Below are positions 1 to 10,690 of a DNA stretch of 64,000 nt, one piece after another (position 1 is the stretch's first letter; each line of letters starts with the position of its first letter). A model generated the notes under the pieces. The model was not told where the DNA came from. It ran no database searches and saw nothing but the letters and a program-made list of their open reading frames with translations. The position numbers and the translations under genes are program-made. The DNA is from Cardiocondyla obscurior (Eukaryota > Arthropoda > Insecta > Hymenoptera > Formicidae), in assembly GCF_019399895.1 (NCBI RefSeq), contig NC_091884.1, forward strand, positions 2,916,501 to 2,980,500. The letters are read 5' to 3'.

Positions 1-89
1 CTCATCAACGTAGGTCTGGTGGGCATTTTCCGAGAGATTTTTGGAGTTTCAAAATGCGTTGGATTATTTTCTTGATGTTGTTGAATCTG

Positions 90-1337
90 CTACTTCTTTT
101 TTTCCTTTCCGGTTGATTCTTTTTTGGAAGTTATTTCACTTTTTACTTGTGCACTTCCGAGTCTCTCTGGCGTGCGTTCCTGCGAATTTGATTCGGCGTC
201 CCATGGCGAATCTAAAGGGGTTTCTAATTCTTCCGTGTTGATCTTTGCGGGGAGTCCTAAATCTTCAGTGAAGCGTACGTCACGCCTTTTGATGATCGTC
301 CTTGTGCCAGGTTCCCATAGTTTGTATGCTTTTGATTCTTGTGAGTAGCCGACTAGTATATAGGCTCTTCCTTTTGGCTCAATTTTCCCTCTTGTTGTTT
401 TCTTCTCGAGGGCAATAACTTTACTGCCAAATGTACGCATAAAACCAATGTAAGGTTTTCTTTTTGACCAGGCTTCTATGGGTGTTAAGTTTTCCAAGAT
501 TTTCGTTGGACATCTGTTTCGTATGTATGCCGCAGTGTTGATTGCTTCTGCCCATAGGCTTTTGGGGGCTTCAGATTGCAGTAACATGCAGCGTGCCATT
601 TCTGTTAAAGTTCGGTTGGCACGTTCGGCGATTCCGTTCTGTTGTGGGCAATATTCAACGCTCAGTTGCCTCGTGATTTCATTTTCTTCAAGGAAGTCGT
701 TGAATTCCTTTGAGATATATTCTTTTGCGTTGTCGGTACGAATTTTCTTTATTTGGCAACCGGTTTGTTTTTTGGCACGTAGTTTATAAGATTTAAATGC
801 CGCTATCACATCGGATCTCTTCTTTAGCATTGCGACTTCTGTGTATTTCGACATGCCGTCTATGAATGTGACGAAGTATCTCACACCTCTCAGGGATGAT
901 ACTTTCATGGGGCCGCAAATATCCGAATGTACGAGTCCAAGCCTCTCCTCTTTTTTTTGCGTAGAGTTTTTGTAAGGTAGTTGGTGAATCTTGCATTTAT
1001 CACAAGTTTCGCAATTAATTTCTTTGAGGTTGCCTCTGATGTTGAGCCCTTTTACCATGTCGCGTGTTTTTAGTTTATTTAAATCTTTTAAATTTAAATG
1101 TCCGAGTCTCTGATGCCAGCGTACGTGATTATCTTCCTCGTTGTTTTGTGCGTATGAAGTCCCTCGTTGATTGGCCTCTTCCACGATGTATAGTTGATCT
1201 TCTCTTCTAGCTGTCAGAGCTATTGTTCCATCCGATCGATTCACAAATGCACGATTTCTTTTAAATGTTACCGTATATCCATTGTCAGTTATTCGTGATA
1301 CGGACAAGAGGTTGATTCTGAACCTTGGCACTAGCAT
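90..1337 (-). pseudogene. Copia GAG-pre-integrase and integrase
   Basis: The 415-codon frame continues the protease frame after the TAG at 1350. It has the GAG-pre-integrase zinc region (HQRLGHLNL, then CDKC) and the rve integrase core with its acidic triad: HSDICGP, RTDNAKEY, and QQNGIAERANRTL containing the Glu. This enzyme would insert the element cDNA. A second TAG lies at 90-92, and the frame stays open from there to base 1. The conserved Copia integrase C-terminal region around FGSKVIALEKK is present. RT would follow beyond the window. Confidence 0.9.
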
Positions 1338-1349
1338 TGTATTATTTAA

Positions 1350-1709
1350 CTAAATGTCATTCGTTCCACTATTCCGTACTTTTACTTTTATTTTCATATT
1401 TCCGCTGCCTTCGGATAACACGGACTGATCTCCTGCTGTGTGGACATCGTACTTTTCATTTGCATTTATTTCACTAAATTTTTCTTTGTCGTTACACATA
1501 TGACTTGTCGCACCACTGTCTAGGCACCATCGTGACGTGCTTCGTAAATTAGAGTACTGCGCACTTGCGAACATAGCGTTTTCCATATTATTGCTTACGT
1601 GTCGTCGTAATTTGCTCCTGCATTCGATGGCTCTATGTCCCATTTTGTTGCACTTAAAGCACTTACCAGTAAATTTGTGTTTTAACAGAGTTGACCTTTG
1701 CATTTTCAC
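1350..1709 (-). pseudogene. Copia zinc knuckle and aspartic protease
   Basis: The frame carries a CCHC knuckle (CFKCNKMGHRAIEC), which in Gag binds element RNA, followed by the retroviral-type protease motif WCLDSGATSHMC with its catalytic Asp. It ends at a TAG at 1350-1352. The next codons remain in the same frame and lead straight into the integrase part, so this is a single in-frame stop and not a true end. Its 5' end overlaps the Gag frame in another phase. Inference: a nonsense mutation in an old copy. Confidence 0.85.
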
Positions 1710-2337
1710 TGTTGTTTTTGTTATTTGTCAGTAGTGCATTGTTGGAGTTGTTTTTGTGTTCATCTTGATCAGCTCTTCGTGCCTCTTCTTCAATAAGTTT
1801 TTGCTTCAAGAAATCGATTGTGGGTATCGCATCTCGCGATTCCATAGCGACACAGAAATTTTTGTACTCGGGTGGTAATGAGTTCAATAATATTATTGAC
1901 ACTAATTCTTGTGGCAAAGTTATCCCAGTATTTTCTAATGCTTCTGTCTTGTCGTTGAAGCTGTTTAGATATTGCATCATGCTTTGACCGGGCTCCTTTT
2001 TCATGCGATATAATTGTTTGTATAGAACGGATTTTCTCATTGGTCTCTTGGATTCGTATGCGTCAACTAATTTTTCCCATGCTCGGGATGTACCTGCTTT
2101 CTTGATATAGCTTAGTTGGTTTTTAGTAACGCTTAGTAGAATTAAGGCTAAAGCCTTTTCGTCTTTTGCTCGCCATTTGGTGGCATTCTCCTCCGTTCGT
2201 AATTCGGTTCCATTCGTATACTTCCACAGCTCGTTGCATATCAGTATGCTTTTTATTTGCACTTTCCATGATTTGTAATTAGTGTCGGTGAGCTTTTCAA
2301 TACTTTGAGTTCCGATTGTAAGTGTTGAGTTAATCAT
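1663..2337 (-). pseudogene. gag: Copia Gag (UBN2-type), frameshifted at its 3' end
   Basis: This 224-codon frame opens with ATG at 2337. It shows the UBN2-type capsid region of Copia Gag: a tryptophan-rich start (YKSWKVQIKSIL), then a block around LYRMKKEPGQSMMQYLNSF, then LLNSLPPEYKNFC. Gag would form the cytoplasmic virus-like particle that packages element RNA. The frame leaves the Gag reading at about 1663-1700, and the CCHC knuckle continues in a different frame. Copia elements normally encode Gag and Pol in one frame, so an indel is the simplest reading. The adenine-rich stretch just upstream may have favoured it. Confidence 0.85.
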
Positions 2338-2383
2338 TATTGCTATAATACCACAGTCCTTTCGTTATACAAGCGATTATTGC

Positions 2384-2397
2384 CTGGGCCCATAACC
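2384..2397 (-). other. Primer-binding site matching the initiator-Met tRNA anticodon region
   Basis: The minus strand reads GGTTATGGGCCCAG immediately after the LTR end. This is complementary to the anticodon stem-loop of initiator tRNA-Met. Insect Copia is known to prime with a 5' half of that tRNA rather than with its 3' CCA end. Confidence 0.8.
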
Positions 2398-2597
2398 TGT
2401 TAGGATTATGGATACTGAAAGGATATTGAAAGAACTCTCGGTGTCAATAAGATTCATTTAATGCGTTTGCGACGGAGTCGCAAGACTAACTAACTGCAGC
2501 AAGACAAAGTTTCGTGCATCGCCGCGTCACGTATACAGATAACATGTACAGTCTGTAATAAAAGAAATTGCATGACTGATTGATTACAGTCCCAACA
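2398..2597 (-). repeat. 5' LTR of the Copia element (200 bp)
   Basis: On the minus strand the LTR starts TGTTGGGACTG and ends ATCCTAACA, so it has TG...CA ends and a short imperfect terminal inverted repeat. It abuts the primer-binding site directly. Only one LTR is inside the window, so the pair cannot be compared for age. Confidence 0.8.
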
Positions 2598-2649
2598 AAT
2601 ATATTTAATTAAAATTGCGTACTTGATTAGTGACCAACCTTTATTTGTA

Positions 2650-2890
2650 TATGTTTAAAGAAAGTTATTTTTCCATGTTATCCATTCTGAGCTTAAAGTA
2701 TGTTTCATAAGCATTGAGCTGTACCAATCGGAAGCGGAGCCGTCTAAAAAAAGACAAAGAGCTTCAATTTTTTCTGAATCTTTTTTTTATCTCCAGGTGG
2801 TTGTATTCTGTTTTAAAAATTTCTAGCCATTGAATTCCGTTAGAATTTTTACAGGTAAATTTTTCAAGAACGAATTGTTCCGATAATTTT
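2650..2890 (-). pseudogene. Gag-like relic of another retroelement
   Basis: Translating the minus strand by hand gives a run with LEKFTCKNSNGIQWLEIF, then, after a one-phase slip in an A-run near 2785, a run with LFLDGSASDWYSSML. The W-Y-S signature after a short acidic segment is typical of retrotransposon capsid regions. No start, zinc knuckle or Pol is attached. It is a fragment left after truncation; the family is not certain. Confidence 0.45.
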
Positions 2891-3386
2891 TTTTAATTTT
2901 TGTGTTTTTCCTTTTGTTGAGTTATATTTGAAGTCGATGCAAGTGAAATAAATTAATTGGAGATTTCTTCGAGAAAGTATTGGCCAAAAATTATATTTTT
3001 ATCTTCGTCTATGTAGCATGATTTGTTTATTTTTTTCTTAATTTTTCACTCGAAAACTGAAAAAATATAATTATTTGAAATAACGATTATGAATAAAAAA
3101 TTCTTTCTATGGTTGCTACAAAATGAATGTTATTATAAGAAATAAAATGTCACTATTTGTAATTGACAATATTATCATTATCATTTCAAGTACCATTTTA
3201 ATAGTTTCAGTGAAATTTTATTCCAAAAAATTAAAAAATTTTATGTTTTATTTAATACAATATATATACAAGTAATATTCATATATTAATTACAAGATCA
3301 AATAGAGAGAAAGATTATTTTTAATTTTTAATGTGTAGATAAATAGGAAATTGTTTTGTTTTTTTATTGACAAAAATATATATTTT
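2891..3386. other. AT-rich spacer without recognisable gene
   Basis: About 500 bases of A/T-rich sequence. I see no open frame, inverted repeat or repeat unit that I can support. It is the old genomic target of the LINE that follows. Confidence 0.5.
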
Positions 3387-3402
3387 TATTAAAAGTGTTT
3401 GC
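3387..3402. repeat. Target-site duplication, left copy (LINE copy 1)
   Basis: TATTAAAAGTGTTTGC here is repeated exactly at 17811-17826. The two copies bracket the LINE, including the transposon nested in it. Confidence 0.9.
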
Positions 3403-3738
3403 GGACTTTCGTTTCCGATAGCAGAGCGAACGGTTGTGTGTCTGAGCGAGTGCATGTAGAAAAAGGTTTTGAGAGAGTAAAATAGTTTTTCAGAGGTAAA
3501 GGGTTGGTTTGAGGGAAAAAGGGAAGGGTTTTTAAGGTGGGCAAGTGAGGGGAAAGAGCAAAGGTAAGAATAAAGGGAAAAATCGGGGAAGGTAAAAAGA
3601 GGAGTTCATTTTGAGGTTAGGTTGGCGGTGACGGGAAAAAACCGTGGGTAAGACAAAGGAAAAGAGGAAGGCAAGGGGGCAAAGGAGAAAGTTAGAGGTA
3701 TCAAAGACAAAGGAAAAAGAGATAAGGAAAATTGGAAA

Positions 3739-4828
3739 ATGAGCGAACAGGAAAAAGGAAGTGTGGAGAGTGGAAGTGAGGAAAGAAAAGAGGAAAAAGG
3801 AAAAGAGAAAATAAAAAAGAAAATGGGAAGACCTGCAAAGGTAGAGATGTTAAGAAGAGAAAGGGCCAACAGCTTGCCAATTTTGGAAGCGTGGAAGCAA
3901 GGGGAGAAAAGGAAGGAAAGACAGGAAGAAAAAGGCGAAATAGAGGGCTTGGAAGGATTTAGGAAAAGTGTGAAAGTGTACAGATCACCGGTGAAAGCTA
4001 CAGGAGAGGGAGGTGAAGGGGGAATAAGCAAGGAAGGTTTTGAAGAGGTGATAAAGGAAATGAGAAGTGGATTTGCAAGGATTCAAGCGCAGATGGAGGA
4101 AGTAAGGGAAATAAAGGTACAAATAAGAAAAGAAATAGAAGAATTGAAGAAAATATGGAAAAAAGAGAAGATAGATTTAAAGAAAAGAATGGACAAGATG
4201 GAAAAAAGAATAAGGGAAAAAAAATATGAGGGAAGTAAACTGGAAATACCAGAAGAAATACAGGGAAAAGTTTCGAGTTTAGAAGAAAGAACGAGAATGT
4301 TGGAAATGGCAAAAGAAAGAGAAAAGAAAGAATGGAGGAAAAACAATTTAATAATAAGAGGTATAAAGATAAAAAGTGAGGAAAAAAAGGCGCTGAAAGA
4401 ACAAGTGGGAGAAATAATAGAAGCAACAGGAGTAAAAGCAAAGATAGAGGATGTAAATAAGATAGGAGGAGTAAATAAAGGAGGTTATGGTATGGTGTGG
4501 GTAAAGATGGAAAATTTTAAAGAAAAATTGGAAATATTAAGATGTAAAGGAAAATTAAAGGACAGGACGGAATGGATAGGAGACGATCTGACAGAATACG
4601 AAAGGAAAGTGGAATGGCTCATAAAGAGAGAAGCGGATAAATTGAAAAGAGAAGGAAAACAGGTAAAAATAGGGTACAAGAAGATATCTTATGGGTAAAT
4701 AAAGAAATGTGGATATGGGATGACCTGAAGGAAGAACTGAGAAAATGGGATGGTACGAAAGAGTTTGAAAAAGAAGGAAATAAAAGGAAGAAGGTGATAG
4801 CAGATAGACTAAATGCAAGTTTTTGAAA
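3739..4828 (+). pseudogene. LINE ORF1 protein (coiled-coil RNA-binding), copy 1
   Basis: The ATG at 3739 opens 319 codons that stop at 4698. The protein is Lys/Glu-rich, with an early GRPAK basic motif, a long coiled coil (about residues 100-200), then a fold resembling the RRM plus C-terminal domain of L1-type ORF1p (NNLIIRGIKI, later MVWVKMENFKEKLEILR and RTEWIGDDLTEYERK). Such proteins coat LINE RNA and act as chaperones in the RNP. Near 4685 the reading passes to another phase, which stays open through a Trp-rich tail to a TGA at about 4826, so a frameshift separates the last 45 or so codons. The homologous frame of the second copy (minus strand, 23535-24247) is also broken. Confidence 0.8.
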
Positions 4829-5657
4829 AGAGGCGGAAGAAGAGAACGAAATGAGCTGGAAAAAGTGGAGAGAAAAGAGGAGGAAGGAGAAAAAGAAAAG
4901 AATGAAGAAAAAAATGGAAAAAGGAAAGATAAAAGGCAAAAAGAAAAAGAAAAGGAGAAAAAGGAGAGAGGAAAGGAAAAGGCGAAGGTAAAAGACAGAA
5001 ACGTGAGAATAGTTTTTTGGAATGTGGCAGGAATAGAAAACAAGGATGAAGATTTTTGGAAGAACATGGAGAAATGGGAGGTGATATATATGTGTGAAAC
5101 TTGGTTGGAAGAAAAAAAATGGAAGGGGTTAAGAAGTAAACTGCCAAAGGGCTATAAATGGATAAATAAGGGGGCAGAAAAGAAAAATAAGAAGGGGAGG
5201 ACAATGGGGGGAATGGTGATGGGATGGAGGGAGGAATTGGAAGGAGAGGAAGAATTAGAATTTAAAGATAGGAAAGGAATGATAGGAATAAAGATAAAAA
5301 GTGGAAAGGTATAGTGGAAAATAGCAGGGGTATATGTAAATGAGGATTTAGAAGACATAACAGAGAACATGAGAAATTGGATGGATGAAAAAGAGGAAGG
5401 AACGAGATATCTGATAGGAGGAGACTTTAATGTGAGGACGGGAGAAGAGGGCGGGCTATGGAATGAGGAAAAAGAAGAAGAAGACAAGGAAGAGAGAAAA
5501 AGGAAAACAAAGGATAAAAAAATTACAGGAAAAGGAAAAAAATTTTGTAAAGCTTTGGAAGAAGCAGGATGGGGAATAGTTAATGGTTGTACAAGAGGAG
5601 ATGAAGAGGGTGAATGGACATATGTAGGGGGAAGAGGAAAAACAGTGATAGATTATG
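4829..5657 (+). pseudogene. LINE ORF2, N-terminal part: AP-type endonuclease, copy 1
   Basis: After a very basic and acidic linker the frame shows the exonuclease-endonuclease-phosphatase fold: VRIVFWNVAGI, then CETWLEEK, then GGDFNVRTG, then GEWTYVGGRGKTVIDY. This domain nicks the target DNA for target-primed reverse transcription. A TAG at 5312-5314 interrupts an otherwise continuous frame. At 5657 the frame is cut by the P element; the SDH motif that completes the domain (SDHLPLIV) lies beyond it at about 14997. I cannot fix the start codon, because no ATG is in frame near the beginning. Confidence 0.85.
5650..5657. repeat. 8-bp target-site duplication of the P element, left
   Basis: AGATTATG is repeated exactly at 14927-14934. 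Eight bases is the known duplication length of the P superfamily. Confidence 0.95.
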
Positions 5658-5672
5658 CAGGGGGGCGAAACT
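5658..5672 (+). repeat. P element terminal inverted repeat, left
   Basis: CAGGGGGGCGAAACT; exact inverted match at 14912-14926. Beyond 15 bases the two ends diverge, but both have GGGGAC motifs within 60 bases. Confidence 0.95.
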
Positions 5673-6170
5673 TCCACCATTTCATTGGGGACGGAAGTTT
5701 CAGTACAGCGGGGACAGCAACAGACGGCAGCACAATCGGCCGCCATATTGAATTGAGTTGTACCAGTGTATCTGACTGCAACTTTCTGCACTGTTCCCGC
5801 CAATTTAGTATACGTGAGATACAATGTGTTATTGTGTTGCGTGCATTGAGCATTGAGTTGATTGAGTGTGTCGAGTGTTGACGTGTTGACATTAGTTGAC
5901 ATCACGATATCAATTTAGAAAAATTTATTAGGCATCGACCAGGAGGGAAGGAAGGACGAGGAAGGACCCTCCTGAAGAGGATTTTACAAACAATTTTAAG
6001 AAAGAGGACACTTTTTGTGCATAATTTTTTTTGGTAGGTATAACATATACAATGTTATAAATTATTTTAATATCATTAATTAAAATATATTTATTCATAA
6101 TTTTATCAGTAATAATATTATATATTTATGTAACTCATAAAAAGTACATTAAATAACTTTTGTTTAGGAG

Positions 6171-6302
6171 TTACATACATATATTCTGTACACAATGGAC
6201 CTGGAATTGTTACATAAAACACAAAAAATTTACTTACTCATGAAAATTTATTTTGTGTTTAATGTAACAATTCCAGGTACTTTGTGTACAGAATGTATGT
6301 AA
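6171..6302. repeat. Imperfect 55-60 bp arm hairpin upstream of the transposase
   Basis: The arms at about 6171-6230 and 6247-6302 are inverted copies sharing TTCTGTACACAA, CCTGGAATTGTTACAT and AAACACAAAA with a few mismatches. They could form a long hairpin about 90 bases before the transposase ATG. It may be a small MITE or an internal inverted repeat used by the element. I see no clear target duplication. Confidence 0.75.
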
Positions 6303-6389
6303 TCTTATTTGGTGTAGATAATGAAAATGTAAATATGGATCATATTAACATAATAAATTAGATTTCAGGTTATTCGATCAGATTCAAAG

Positions 6390-9300
6390 ATGGTGCGGCA
6401 TTGTTGTGTACCAGGGTGCTCATCAAATATTAATATACCATTACATAGATTTCCCAAAGACGTTCAAAGAGCGAGCACCTGGTTAATAGCAATAGAACGT
6501 CAAAACTTAATTGGTAAGTCTTATTTAAAATTATTGTAAATTTATAATACAATTGCATATATTAAATTTACAATTTTTTGTTATAGATTTACTTTCAGAA
6601 AAGCTGGCTCAACTCAGGATCTGCACTGAACATTTTTCTGAAGACATGTTTCTCAAGGATAGAGCACGACGGTGCCTCAAGGAAAATGCAATGCCAACCT
6701 TGCATATAGATTTGCAAAATGGTACTAATAATATTATTAGTACTAGTACTACTATTGTAAATATTGAAACATGCGCTTCCAAAGATGTTCAGGAAGATCC
6801 AATGTTGGTGCCAACTATTCCAGAAGAGATCAATGAAGTGGAGACAAGTAATATTAAACTAAAAGTGCTAAAAGCCGAGATGAGAAAGTGTAAAAAAATA
6901 TTGCACAAAAAGAAATTAATTATTAAGAAACAGCGCCGTAAATTGAGGAAAAAAAGCACTTGGAATGACGTATTGAAGGATGTATCTGGCGCACAGAAGA
7001 CATTTTTTGAATTGATAAGTAATCACATGAAATCTGCACCGCGGGTAAGTTTTCCAATTGTTTATTTTTAGATTTTTATAATTTTAAATTTTATTATTGT
7101 GTTGTATTATTGTTATTTGTTTATTATATTTGTATTATATTTGTTTTATGTTCATGTGTTAAATGAGTCTATTAATGTCCATAGACCATATCGGTTTTAA
7201 CAGTTTTAGTCAGTTTTCGTGTTTAAACTAAATATTAAAATCAGTTTGAATCTTTTTAACACATAAAGTAGAATTGTGTTTATCTGTGCTACATTTTTAC
7301 GAAGTTATACTAAGGTAAGTGATATTATTTTAAATTGTTTTACACTATTTCTTTCTTATAAATATTTTTATTTTTAATTTATGTTGTAATAATTTTTTTT
7401 TAGCAAAGGTGTGTTTTATGTTCTATGTTTTTGAAATTCAAAAGTTGAACATTTTTAGGACATGCAATACATCCCTTTGGACTCAAAATTAGAATCAATT
7501 GATGATGAGGTTATTCTGCTGGTGGAAGAGGAAGACACAATCTGGGACTTTGATAATAATGGCACAGTAGAACAGGTAAATGCTTTATGTTCTTATATTA
7601 AATTAAATTTGTTTTGTATTACAAAAGTAATTTACTTCACTGTTACTTTATTGTAAATGAAATTCTTTTTTCAGGTTAATCAATTTTTATGTTTGGAGTT
7701 TCAAAGTATTTAAGACAAATTTATCTGGCATGTTTTATACATTATTATTCTTTTTTTTTCCATTTTATTGTGGCATGTTCTTTCTATGTTTTTTCTCTTT
7801 CTTATATGTAATATTTATTTGTGAATATATTTTAAACTTTGCTGGTTTTCCAAATCTTATTTTTAAATATACGGCTTTTCTAAAATATATCTTGTTATGT
7901 TTTGCGATTTTGTATGGGTTTTAACTGGAAATCATACATACTTTTTATATTATATTTTGCTTGCTTTTTTTAATTTCAAATTATTTGTGTTTTCTATAAT
8001 TGCACGGTCATACTTAATATATTGTGGTTTTGCTTGCTAGATTAATATTTTTTGTTGAACAATATTAATTATGTTATATTTTTATACAGGGACGACGATT
8101 TACAGCAGACGAAAAGGCTCTTGCACTCACAATGTACAAGACAATGGGGAAGCGAGCATACACGCGTTTAAGGGAAATATTCCACCCTCTTCCCACGATT
8201 CGAACGTTGCAGTTATCGCTTCAGAAGATACCCATGCATGCAGGAATAAACACTTTTATTCTGAGGCATTTGAAGCAAATAACTTCAAAAATGTCAATGA
8301 AGGATAAAGTGTGCATTCTTATGTGGGATGAGGTATCTATTCAACCCAAAATCACATATAATGTTCAAAAAGATGTTATATGTGGATTTGAGGATTGGGG
8401 CAATAATAAGACGCTTCGAATCGCCAATCACGCTTTAGTTTTTATGTTAAGAGGCTTACATTCGGGCTGGAAAATGCCCGTCTCGTATAACTTTTGCTGC
8501 AAACAAACTAGCACGCCTCAATTAATTCACTGCATCAAGCAGCATATTCGTTGCTTGAAGAATGTAGGCTTCCTCATCGTCGGTACAGTCTGTGATCAAG
8601 GGTCCTCGAATATAGCTGCAATCAACGAACTTCTTCGGCAAACGAAAATTGAAAGAGATTTAGAGAAAAGGAATCAACGTAAGTATATATACTTATGATG
8701 CATTTTGTTTGTTATTTATAGTTAAAATACTTTATACATCAAGTGTTAATAATTTAATTGATTGTTTGCTTTATTCACAGGACAAACTTTTGAAATTGAA
8801 AATTCGGAAATTGTCCCAATTTATGATGCGCCCCACTTAATTAAAGGCATACGAAATAACTTGCTCACAAAGGATCTCGCGCTTAATTGTAAGAATAGAA
8901 ACAATATTAATCGTAATGAAATCGCATCGTGGAACGTTATTCAAAAAGCGTGGTTAATGGACAAAAATATAAATATTATTAGACCACAATTAAGGAAATT
9001 AACAAAGAATCACGTCATAGACAACAAAATAAATAAAATGCGCGTAAAGTATGCCACTCAAGTTTTAAGTGGGACAGTGGCCAGTTATATTGAAACTTTG
9101 GTTAGAACCAAATGTAAGTACAAATTTTAATATTGTTAAGAATGTAATATTATATAATATACATATCTAATACATAATAATAAATATATACTTTTGTTGC
9201 AGGTGTTATAAACATCGATAACGAAGATATCGAAATATCGCCACAAGAAGGAATCCCAACGGCGGAAGCAGTTAATTTTTTTAATAATTTATTTGACTCC

Positions 9301-10188
9301 GTTAATAGCGAGAAAAATAATAGCGAGGAAAATGAATTCCGCTCTCCGGTTACGGAACAAAGTGTGCACAAGGAATTTTGGGTGAGTGCTAAGAGAATGT
9401 TAAGATGTATGTATTTTGTCGACAAAATATCGCGAAAGAGTGTATCGATTCCGAGTCTTACAAACTGGACAGTAACACTAGACGGGTTTCAAAAGCTTTG
9501 GGAAATTTTGCGTTTAAAATATAAATTTAATAAATTTGTAACGCGATTTTGCAATCAAGATTCTTTAGAAAATTTTTTTGGTCAAATTAGAAGCCACGCC
9601 GCGCGTTATAATAATCCGATCCCACAACATTTTGAAGAATCATTTGTCACTTTATTAATAAATAATATGAAATTCGTGTCCGTGATTGGCGGTAATTGCG
9701 AAGTAAGTAATGACGAGTGCATGTTAACTTCATTAAAAGATTATTTAGGTAATTCGCGTGTAGAGTCTCCGATCGATGTTGAAAATTGTTACGAGCCTTC
9801 CGAATTATTTTCAGATGATAACATTACGGAACATTCAATTATTACATTAATTTTTCAACAACCGGATTTTATTATTTCTTCCGTTTTAAAAAAACTTAAT
9901 AATTGTTATTTGTGCGAAAATAGCGCTAAAAGTAGTGACTTTCCAGTTTGTGCGAGACTTATTATTAGTGCAGTTTATAAATTGTTAAAAAGTAATGCTC
10001 ATCGGCGTAATTTATGTAAATTTATATTATCTCATTTTGATAACTGGAACATAGATTTAAATTGGGTTGAATGCATAGAACATAAGGTTGATTTTTTTAA
10101 AGCCATGATTCGCGTTTTAGTTCCTAATAGCATTATGACTTGGTGTGATCAAAGAAATAAATTAATTAGTATGTTACGTCAGGTTTAG
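6390..10188 (+). CDS. THAP domain P-element transposase, six exons, 868 aa
   Basis: Proposed exons are 6390-6513, 6587-7044, 7459-7575, 8090-8678, 8781-9113 and 9203-10188. All have GT-AG borders (five donors GTAAG or GTAAA), phases agree, and the sum is 2607 nt with no internal stop. Exons 1-2 encode a THAP C2CH zinc finger (CCVPGC, then CTEHF, then the AMPTL box) that would bind the ends. A coiled coil follows (about residues 150-185). Then comes the RNase H-like core with candidate catalytic Asp in MWDEVSIQ, Asp in VCDQGSSN and Glu in DSLENFFGQIR, and the inserted GTP-binding-type region with DAPHLIKGIRNNLL. It would excise and reinsert the element in the nucleus. Drosophila P transposase is 751 aa and THAP9 about 900, so the length fits. 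Alternative splicing at introns 1 or 3 is possible. Confidence 0.9.
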
Positions 10189-10690
10189 GAATAATTTTAA
10201 TGGAAGGATTACCGGTTCTCAATGACTAGGAAATGGATCGAGAGCAGGCAAAGGGTAGAGAGAAAGAGACGCAACTACCAATTCTTGCGTGACGCGTGCG
10301 AGACAACGTCACGCGTATTAAGCGCTAGGAATGTATTAGAACGAGAAAAGATTTGAATTAGCGCGATTTTTGTTCTTTTGAGGGAAAGAATTTTACTTCT
10401 TGTTCCCAGGAAAAGAACCGGAGGTGTTTTTCGCAGTAAATGGAGCCAATGGTTCATTAAAAGAAAATTTCAAAAATCTGTTTTAACGAGATTTAATTTA
10501 ACATTCTTTATTATTATTATTATTATTATTATTTTTTTTTTGATGTTAAATAGAGATGATACATTTAAAATTTATGATAATGATAAACCCAGAGACTTTA
10601 ACTAAATTAAATAAACAACACATTTTTTATATTTTACAAAAGTGCGCGGGAAAAATAACATAAGGAAAGTTCAAAAGAAAATAGAAATAT
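10189..10690. other. Non-coding stretch between transposase and minus-strand gene
   Basis: It contains an ATT trinucleotide run at about 10508-10532. The TTTATT motifs there read AATAAA on the minus strand and could end the minus-strand transcript. No other feature is supported. Confidence 0.4.

Larger units (their letters stand above)
1..2597 (-). mobile_element. Copia (Ty1) LTR retrotransposon, 5' part, cut by window edge
   Basis: Reading the minus strand, the order is LTR, primer-binding site, Gag, zinc knuckle, aspartic protease, GAG-pre-integrase and integrase core. The element then runs off the window at base 1, so reverse transcriptase, RNase H and the second LTR are not visible. The order protease-integrase before RT is the Copia arrangement. 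The copy is broken by one frameshift between Gag and protease and by two in-frame TAG codons. The five bases beyond the LTR (2598-2602, AATAT) would be the target duplication; its partner is outside the window. Confidence 0.9.

Noticed and set aside
3606..5487. Minus-strand Phe/Ser/Leu-rich frames over LINE copy 1
   Set aside because: They are complements of an A/G-rich coding strand, have no domains, and overlap ORF1 and ORF2. The same applies to plus-strand frames over copy 2 (20.3-24.7 kb).
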